This document shows, piece after piece, positions 32,639 to 37,942 of a stretch of 37,942 bases of DNA; the stretch's first letter is position 1, and each line of letters begins with the position of its first letter. The DNA is from Sphingomonas palustris (GTDB lineage Bacteria > Pseudomonadota > Alphaproteobacteria > Sphingomonadales > Sphingomonadaceae), in contig JAMFSI010000049.1 of assembly GCA_026225215.1 (NCBI GenBank), positions 1 to 37,942 of the forward strand, given 5' to 3'. The translations under genes were made by a program, and so were the position numbers. The notes under the pieces are model-generated. The model ran no database searches. It was not told the DNA's origin and worked only from the letters and a program-made list of their open reading frames with translations.

Positions 32639-33789
32639 TGGCGATGCGCGAACAGCGATTGCCCGCGGTCTACATGCGCGGCGGCACCTCCAGGGCGGTG
32701 ATGTTCCACGCTCGCGACTTGCCCGCAGACCGCGCCGCCTGGAATGCGATCTTCCTCGCGGCGATGGGCGTGCCCGATCCCAACGGGCGCCAGCTCGATG
32801 GCATGGGCGGCGGGTTGTCGTCGCTGAACAAGGTCTGCGTGATCGGGCCGCCGAGCCGCAGCGATGCCGATGTCGACTACACCTTCGTACAATTGGGCGT
32901 AGACCAGCCGCTGGTCGATTACGGCGGCAATTGCGGCAATATGTCGGCGGCGATTGGCCCTTTTGCAATCGAGGAAGGGCTGGTGCCCTGCCCATCCGAT
33001 GGCGAAGCCGCAGTCCTCATCCACAACACCAACACCGGTAAGCTTATCAGGGCGCGCTTTCCCGTGATCGAAGGCCGGCTCGCCCCGGATGGTGACATGG
33101 CGCTCGACGGCGTGGCCGGCACCGCCGCGCCGATCCGGCTGGAATTCCTTGCGCCGGGCGGCGCCAAGACCGGTAAGCTATTACCAACCGGTGCGGCCAC
33201 GGATCGGCTCGAAGTGCCCGGCCTGGGCCCCATCGCCGCAAGCTGCATCGATGCCGCCAATCCTTGTGTCTTCGTCAACGCAAGCGACCTCGGCATGTCC
33301 GGTAGCGAATTGCCCGGCGATCTCGACAAAGATGCCGATTGGCTCGCCCAGATGGAAGCCATCCGCCGCGCCGCGTCGGTGGCGATGGGACTGGCGCCCG
33401 ATCTCGATGCCGCCGGCCGCCTCGCCAGCATCCCCAAGGTGGCAATGCTCGCCGCGCCAGCCCAGGCGCCGACGATTGCCGGCCCACTACTGAGCGCGGA
33501 CGCGCATGACATCGCGGTGCGGATGATCTCGGTCGGCCAACCGCATCGTGCGGTGCCGATCACCGGGGCGATCTGTCTGGCCGTGGCGGCGCGGGTGCCC
33601 GGCACCATCGCTCACCAGCTTTGCTCAGCCGGCGAAGATCCGATCCGGATCGGTCATCCTTCGGGCACGACGGTCGTGGACGCGGCGGTAACGGCTGATG
33701 CCCAAGGCGTGCTGCAGGCCGATCACGGCGCTGTCTATCGCACAGCGCGGCGGCTGTTCGAAGGAAACGTGCTGTTTCGCTTGCCATGA
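32638..33789 (+). CDS. PrpF/LigU-family isomerase (4-oxalomesaconate tautomerase-like)
   Basis: The 383-residue protein is a PrpF-family member. Clear family blocks are YMRGGTSRAVMFH near 12-24, GMGGGLSSLNKVCVIG at 55-70 and DYGGNCGNMSAAIGPFAI at 94-111. Lys65 and Cys99 are 34 residues apart, the spacing of the acid/base pair in PrpF (Lys73/Cys107) and LigU (Lys66/Cys100) as I recall them. The family shifts double bonds in tricarboxylate-like acids: 2-methylaconitate, cis-aconitate or 4-oxalomesaconate. The ATG in the TAATG junction with the epimerase gene is chosen; an ATG two codons later is equally compatible with the AAGG upstream. Confidence 0.88.
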   Translation: MAMREQRLPAVYMRGGTSRAVMFHARDLPADRAAWNAIFLAAMGVPDPNGRQLDGMGGGLSSLNKVCVIGPPSRSDADVDYTFVQLGVDQPLVDYGGNCGNMSAAIGPFAIEEGLVPCPSDGEAAVLIHNTNTGKLIRARFPVIEGRLAPDGDMALDGVAGTAAPIRLEFLAPGGAKTGKLLPTGAATDRLEVPGLGPIAASCIDAANPCVFVNASDLGMSGSELPGDLDKDADWLAQMEAIRRAASVAMGLAPDLDAAGRLASIPKVAMLAAPAQAPTIAGPLLSADAHDIAVRMISVGQPHRAVPITGAICLAVAARVPGTIAHQLCSAGEDPIRIGHPSGTTVVDAAVTADAQGVLQADHGAVYRTARRLFEGNVLFRLP

Positions 33790-33801
33790 AGCGGGCAGCT
33801 T

Positions 33802-33818
33802 CTGTCAACTGTTGACAG
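33802..33818. promoter_or_regulatory. Probable GntR-type operator 2 upstream of the flavoprotein gene
   Basis: CTGTCAAC-T-GTTGACAG is a perfect 17-base palindrome, about 60 bases before the flavoprotein start. The core and its right flank (GTCAACTGTTGACAGTTTG) repeat exactly at 31591-31609. This is good evidence for one regulator controlling two promoters of this cluster, most likely the GntR protein encoded at 35400. Confidence 0.68.
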
Positions 33819-33875
33819 TTTGCGACTCTCGGTTGTAAGCCGAATGGGATTTGAGGATTGAGAGGAGTTGCGCCG

Positions 33876-35378
33876 ATGGCCGCTGAAGCAAACCAGGTTT
33901 GGGACGTGATTGTCGTCGGTGCGGGCAATGCCGCAATGTGCGCCGCCCTCTCCGCTGCCGAGCAAGGCGCGAAAGTCGTGGTCCTGGAAAAAGCCACCCT
34001 CGAAGATCGCGGCGGTAATTCGACCTTCACCGCCGGCGGTTTCCGCTTTTGCCACGATGGCGTCGAGGATCTGCGCACCGACATTCTCGATGACATGACC
34101 GATGGCGAATATAGCTCGATCGGCAATCTGCCGATGCTGACGCATGAGAAATTCCTCGAAGACCTGATGCGGGTGACCGACAATCTCGCCGACGAAGATC
34201 TGGCGAACATCCTCATCGGCCGGTCGCGCGATACGATGCGCTGGATGCGCAAACACAAGATCCGCTTCATCCCAATGTTCGGTCGCCAGTCCTACAAGAT
34301 CGACGGCAAGCACCATTTCTACGGCGGCGTGAATATCGAGGCGGTCGGCGGCGGCTGGGGCCTGGTCGACATGCTGATGCAGGCGGCGGACCGCATGGGC
34401 ATCACCGTGCGCTACGAGACGGCACTGCGCGATCTGATCGAGGATCAGATCGGCCGGGTGATCGGCGTGCGCGCCAAGGGCCCCGACGGCTACGAAGACA
34501 TCATGGGCAAGACGGTGGTGCTCGCTTGCGGCGGCTTCCAGTCGAACCCGGAAATGCGCGTCCGCTATCTCGGCGCCGGCTGGGAATTGTGCCGAGTGCG
34601 CGGCACGCAGCACAATACCGGCGATGGTATCAACGCCGCGCTGAAGATCGGCGCCCGCCCGTTCGGCGGCTGGTCGAGCTGCCACGCGGTGCAGTGGGAC
34701 ATCTCCGCCCCGCCCTATGGCGACCGTGTCATCCTCGACAATTTCCAGAAGCATTCCTACCCGATCGGCATCGTCGTCAATCTCGAAGGCAACCGCTTCG
34801 TCGATGAAGGCGCCGATTATCGCAATCACACTTACGCCAAATACGGCCGCGAAGTGATGAAGCAGCCGCAGCGCGCAGCGGTGCAGATCTTCGACGCCAA
34901 GACCATCGACATGGTGCGCGACGAATACCGCATTCGCGAAGTGACCAAGGCGACCTCCGACACCATCGAGGGGCTGGCCGAGGCGCTCGACATCGATGTC
35001 GAAGGGCTGACCAAGACCATCGCGGAATTCAACGCCGCTTGCCAACCGGGCGAATACAACCCCTCGATCCTCGATGGCGTATCGACCAAGGGGATCAAGC
35101 CGCCCAAGTCGAACTGGGCGCTGCCGATCGACAAGGGCCCTTACACCGGCTTCGTCGTCACTTGCGGGATCACCTTCACTTTCGGCGGGCTCAAGATCAA
35201 TACCGACGGTCAAGTGCTCGATCTGGTGGAAAAACCGATCCCTGGGCTGTACGCGGCGGGCGAATTGGTCGGCGGGCTATTTTATCAGAATTATCCTGGT
35301 GGTACCGGCCTGTTGAACGGCGCCGTGTTCGGGCGGCTGTCGGGCGGCAATGCCGGCAAGGCGGCAACGTCGAGCTGA
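33876..35378 (+). CDS. FAD-dependent dehydrogenase, TcuA (tricarballylate dehydrogenase)-like
   Basis: The 500-residue flavoprotein has the FAD-binding fold VIVVGAGNAAMCAALSAAEQG at about 11-31, VLEKATLEDRGGNSTFTAGG near 36-55, and the C-terminal FAD segment VEKPIPGLYAAGELVGG. An active-site-like Arg/His-rich middle part is typical of fumarate reductase/KSTD-type dehydrogenases. The GNAA...RGGNSTF pattern is closest to TcuA, which oxidises tricarballylate to cis-aconitate. No TcuB partner is present in the window. AGGAG lies about 8 bases before the ATG (an upstream TTG is not preferred). A perfect GntR-type palindrome lies upstream, and the GntR gene follows after 21 bases. Confidence 0.82.
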   Translation: MAAEANQVWDVIVVGAGNAAMCAALSAAEQGAKVVVLEKATLEDRGGNSTFTAGGFRFCHDGVEDLRTDILDDMTDGEYSSIGNLPMLTHEKFLEDLMRVTDNLADEDLANILIGRSRDTMRWMRKHKIRFIPMFGRQSYKIDGKHHFYGGVNIEAVGGGWGLVDMLMQAADRMGITVRYETALRDLIEDQIGRVIGVRAKGPDGYEDIMGKTVVLACGGFQSNPEMRVRYLGAGWELCRVRGTQHNTGDGINAALKIGARPFGGWSSCHAVQWDISAPPYGDRVILDNFQKHSYPIGIVVNLEGNRFVDEGADYRNHTYAKYGREVMKQPQRAAVQIFDAKTIDMVRDEYRIREVTKATSDTIEGLAEALDIDVEGLTKTIAEFNAACQPGEYNPSILDGVSTKGIKPPKSNWALPIDKGPYTGFVVTCGITFTFGGLKINTDGQVLDLVEKPIPGLYAAGELVGGLFYQNYPGGTGLLNGAVFGRLSGGNAGKAATSS

Positions 35379-35399
35379 GCCTAAACTGGGGACTAGCGA

Positions 35400-36086
35400 A
35401 TGGCCGGGATGCTCGCCGAGAAGGTACAGGCGCAATCGCTAGTCGATGTCGTAGCCGAGCGGATCGAGGCGGCGATCGTCAGCGGGGTGCTGGAGCCGGG
35501 CAGCCGGGTTTCCGAGCAGGCGCTCGCGGCACAGCTCGGGGTCAGCCGGGGGCCGCTGCGCGAGGCAATCCGCCGTCTCGAAGGGCGCAAGCTGCTCGAG
35601 CGGACACCTAACATCGGTGTCCGCGTGGCCCAGCTATCGCTCAAGGATCTCCAGGAAATCCTGACCGTGCGCGAGGCGCTGGAAGGCATGGCCGCCGGGC
35701 TCGCCGCCGCGCATATGCCGGACGCCGACATCGCCGCGCTGCGCAAGCTGCTCGCCAGCCACGGCAAGCAGAAGGAACTGGCGGACGGTACCGGCTATTA
35801 TCAGGAATCGAAGGATTTCGACTTTCATTTCCGCATCGTCACCGGCAGCGGCAATACCCGCCTCGCCGAAATGCTGACCGGCGATCTCTATTATCTGCTG
35901 CGCGTTTATCGCTACAAATCCAGCACCAAGCCGGGCCGCGCCCGCGAAGCGCTGGCCGAACACGAGCGGATCGTCGCCGCGATCGAAAAGCGCGATCCTG
36001 CCGCCGCCGAAGCAGCGATGCGCGACCATTTGCGCCACGCCCGACGCTTCGTCGAAGAGCAGATCGCTGCCGAAAGCCCGGCCTGA
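35400..36086 (+). CDS. GntR-family regulator (FadR/FCD subfamily)
   Basis: The 228-residue protein has an N-terminal winged helix with ERIEAAIVSGVLEPGSRVSEQALAAQLGVSRGPLREAIRRLEGRKLL at about 20-66. An all-helical FCD domain follows with the metal-ligand-like positions D(F)HFR near 140 and a C-terminal EHERIVAAI...MRDHLRHA with histidines. FCD regulators bind organic acids and release operator DNA. It lies 21 bases after the flavoprotein stop in the same operon, and the cluster contains two perfect palindromes of the FCD-operator form. It is therefore the likely autogenous repressor of the PrpF/flavoprotein genes. Confidence 0.92.
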   Translation: MAGMLAEKVQAQSLVDVVAERIEAAIVSGVLEPGSRVSEQALAAQLGVSRGPLREAIRRLEGRKLLERTPNIGVRVAQLSLKDLQEILTVREALEGMAAGLAAAHMPDADIAALRKLLASHGKQKELADGTGYYQESKDFDFHFRIVTGSGNTRLAEMLTGDLYYLLRVYRYKSSTKPGRAREALAEHERIVAAIEKRDPAAAEAAMRDHLRHARRFVEEQIAAESPA

Positions 36087-36163
36087 GTCTCGGCACCCTG
36101 ATTGCCATCATGCCACCAGCAACCTAGCATCGGGCAAAATGGCGAAACGTTGGGAGCGGAACT

Positions 36164-36571
36164 ATGCCTTTCATCGGCTCGATCGAAGACCGCCTGACGA
36201 TCCGCGAACTGTTCGGAGCATACAGCTACGCCGGCGCCATCGCCAGCCCGGACGCCTGGCTCGACTGTTGGGCAGAGGACTGCCGCTGGGTCTCCCACCT
36301 GTTCGACGTCTCGGGCAAACCGGCGCTGCGCGCGCAATGGGATCAGCTCTGGGCCGACTGGAAATGCGTCGCCTTTTTGAACGAAATCGGCATGATCGAA
36401 GTGGCGGGAGCAACTGCTACCGTGCATTCGACGACCCGCGAAATAGTCGAACTCAAGAGCGGCGCATTGTTCAAGCTGGTCGGTCGCTACGACGATCGCC
36501 TGGTCAAGGCCAATGGTGAGTGGCGTTATCAGCGGCGCGATTACACCGTGCTGTTTACCGAAGCGCCTTGA
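36164..36571 (+). CDS. SnoaL/NTF2-like protein
   Basis: The 135-residue protein has the cone-shaped NTF2-like pattern. It opens with an N-terminal helix DRLTIRELFGAYSYAGAIA, continues with a DCWAEDCRW strand, and ends with alternating strands finishing in WRYQRRDYTVLF. Small bacterial members serve as isomerases, dehydratases or hydroxylases of aromatic or polycyclic intermediates, but no catalytic residue can be named here. GGGAGC lies about 7 bases before the ATG. It follows the GntR gene by about 75 bases on the same strand and probably belongs to the same regulated set. Confidence 0.78.
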   Translation: MPFIGSIEDRLTIRELFGAYSYAGAIASPDAWLDCWAEDCRWVSHLFDVSGKPALRAQWDQLWADWKCVAFLNEIGMIEVAGATATVHSTTREIVELKSGALFKLVGRYDDRLVKANGEWRYQRRDYTVLFTEAP

Positions 36572-36656
36572 AAGACGTGTCGCCCCATTCTCCCAAACCC
36601 CTCCGTTGATACAAATGAGGCTGGCAGAGCCCCCGCCTTTGTCCTAGCGTCGGGTA

Positions 36657-37814
36657 ATGGAACGGAATGATGGCATCAGCGGTCCGCCGGGCAGCTGGGC
36701 CGCCGGCAAGGTTGGCTCGCTTTCGCGCAGACAAGGGATTGCCGGGGGCGTGGCGATTGCGCTGCTAGCGCTGGCGGGGTTGTGGACGCTGCGGCTGTTT
36801 CTCCCGGCCCTGGGCTGGGGGATCATCTTTGCCGTCTCGCTGTGGCCATGGTTCGAACGCTGCGGCGAGCGCTGGCCGCGTGGACGGCCCCTGGCGCTGC
36901 CCTTCGGCTTTACCCTGCTCGTCCTGCTCGCCTTCGTCATTCCACTGGTGATGGTGACCGATACGCTGATCCGCGAAGGCGCAGGGCTGATGCATTGGAT
37001 CGCCGATGCCCGGGCGCAAGGCTTGCCGCCGCCGGCCTTCCTGCAACAATTGCCGTTCGCGCCGCATATCATCGCCTGGTGGCAATCGACGCTCAGCACG
37101 CCTGCTGGTATCCGTCATTTATCGCTGCACACCGCGCCGGGTGGCGAATCGCCCTTCGGCGCCGGTGGCCGCATCGTCGGCGCGGTGGCCCATCGCCTCC
37201 TGCTCATCGCCTTCATGCTGCTGGTGCAGTTCTTCCTGCTGCGCGATGGCGAGCGTGTCGTCGCCGCGCTGCGCATCGGCAGCCGCCGCGCGTTCGGCAA
37301 AGCCGGTGAGAATGTCGCTGCGCAAGCGGTGCAGGCGATCCGTGGCACGGTCAACGGCCTCGTCATCGTCGGCTTTGGCGAGGCGCTGATCCTCGGGGTG
37401 ACCTATGCCTTCGCCGGCGTCGACCATGCCGCGCTGCTCGGCCTGCTGACCGGCCTGCTTTCGGCCATCCCCTTCGGCGCCATCGTCGCCGTGGCCTTGG
37501 CGGTGGGCCTGCTGGCGGCCAGCGGCCAAGTCGCGGCGGCCGTCGTGGTTGCGGCGATCGGTGCGGTGGTGGTCTTCCTTTCGGACCATTTCGTGCGCCC
37601 GGTGTTCATTGGCGGCGCAACCCGCCTGCCGTTTCTATGGGTGCTACTGGGCATTCTCGGCGGCATCGAAGCCTGGGGTCTGATCGGCCTGGTACTGGGT
37701 CCGGCGTTGATGGCGGTGTTGATGCTGTTGTGGCGCGAATGGGTCGGCGCGGTGCCCGGGCCACTCAACCCACCGCAGTCCGAAGCAGTGACAAGCAGCG
37801 AGCCCGCAGCATGA
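36657..37814 (+). CDS. AI-2E family transporter (PerM-type permease)
   Basis: The 385-residue integral membrane protein has about 8 hydrophobic segments: two near residues 25-65, one near 80-105, one near 180-195 and a cluster from about 235 to 355. A soluble loop sits in between, the arrangement of the AI-2E/PerM permease family. Marks are RPVFIGGATRLPFLWVLLGILGGIEAWGLIGLVLGP near the C-terminus and a conserved VNGLVIVGFGEALILG. The family exports small molecules (quorum-signal AI-2 in E. coli TqsA; Na+/H+ exchange in others), so the cargo here is unknown. It is not obviously linked to the preceding cluster. The ATG chosen lacks a strong ribosome binding site. Confidence 0.85.
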   Translation: MERNDGISGPPGSWAAGKVGSLSRRQGIAGGVAIALLALAGLWTLRLFLPALGWGIIFAVSLWPWFERCGERWPRGRPLALPFGFTLLVLLAFVIPLVMVTDTLIREGAGLMHWIADARAQGLPPPAFLQQLPFAPHIIAWWQSTLSTPAGIRHLSLHTAPGGESPFGAGGRIVGAVAHRLLLIAFMLLVQFFLLRDGERVVAALRIGSRRAFGKAGENVAAQAVQAIRGTVNGLVIVGFGEALILGVTYAFAGVDHAALLGLLTGLLSAIPFGAIVAVALAVGLLAASGQVAAAVVVAAIGAVVVFLSDHFVRPVFIGGATRLPFLWVLLGILGGIEAWGLIGLVLGPALMAVLMLLWREWVGAVPGPLNPPQSEAVTSSEPAA

Positions 37815-37942
37815 TATCTGGGTCGTAAAATGGTGAGCGATTTTTATAATGTTGCTTAATAAAAGTCCGACCCTCGATTTTTAGCAGCGAGCAAGTTGAT
37901 CTTCACGCACCAATTCCATGATTCTGATTAATAGAACGGAAG

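Noticed and set aside
33735..35213. Minus-strand open frame opposite the flavoprotein
   Set aside because: It is an antisense shadow. The flavoprotein frame carries the FAD motifs.
1..37942. CRISPR array, tRNA or rRNA genes, transposase or integrase genes, prophage genes
   Set aside because: I found no regularly spaced direct repeats, no tRNA-like cloverleaf or rRNA stretch, and no recognisable transposase, integrase or phage protein in any frame.
37815..37942. Possible gene or RNA at the right edge
   Set aside because: The stretch is AT-rich and holds no open frame or hairpin I can support; the window ends before anything can be judged.

Overview
The window looks like chromosomal DNA of a sphingomonad-type alphaproteobacterium (Sphingomonadaceae or Erythrobacteraceae). 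I infer this from the high GC content, the sphingomonad-like end of rpsI at the left edge, the gene content (Rieske oxygenase, SDRs, LLM flavoenzyme, sulfotransferase, DUF2889, LuxC/LuxE-like pair), and the short palindromic intergenic repeats containing GAGCTTGTCGAAG or CCCCTCCCGC. Genus and species cannot be fixed from the sequence alone.

Layout: (1) 1-250, end of rpsI and its terminator. (2) 320-4360, an HSL-type esterase, then on the minus strand a LuxE-like acyl-activating enzyme and a LuxC-like fatty acyl reductase. A palindromic operator candidate lies upstream of the pair, and a TetR-family gene diverges from it. (3) 5300-6015, a deletion scar: a sulfotransferase gene that has lost its middle meets the first 40 or so codons of an asparaginase-like gene, and this is bracketed by two copies of an inverted repeat. 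(4) 6056-12871, a LuxR-type regulator diverging from an LLM flavoenzyme with a translationally coupled sulfotransferase, then a TIM-barrel isomerase-like gene with a DUF1214-like gene, then an alpha/beta hydrolase of the non-haem chloroperoxidase type. (5) 12977-13519, a small lower-GC gene with a degenerate-looking PD-(D/E)XK nuclease signature. (6) 13620-16703, ilvD and a divergent LysR regulator. (7) 16784-19678, a four-gene minus-strand operon (cupin, SDR, esterase, SDR) with a recognisable promoter. (8) 20024-22650, a GabD-like aldehyde dehydrogenase divergent from a DUF2889 protein. (9) 22882-24525, a lower-GC gene for an unknown exported protein. (10) 24919-31313, a Rieske oxygenase alpha subunit, then an arginine-succinylation set read M20 hydrolase, astA, astB, GNAT, SDR. 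(11) 31658-36571, a set of epimerase, PrpF/LigU-like isomerase, TcuA-like flavoprotein, GntR regulator and SnoaL-like protein, with two matching palindromes that are probable GntR operators. (12) an AI-2E family permease at the right end.

Most of the window is accessory catabolism of what are probably hydrophobic or aromatic carboxylic compounds: acid activation and reduction, oxygenation, alcohol and aldehyde oxidation, ester hydrolysis and sulfonation. These modules sit between housekeeping genes (rpsI, ilvD, ast). The substrates cannot be read from the sequence. The strongest structural observations are the paired GntR-type palindromes, the double-gene deletion scar, the M20 hydrolase in the position where AstE might be expected, and the LuxC/LuxE pair without luciferase subunits.
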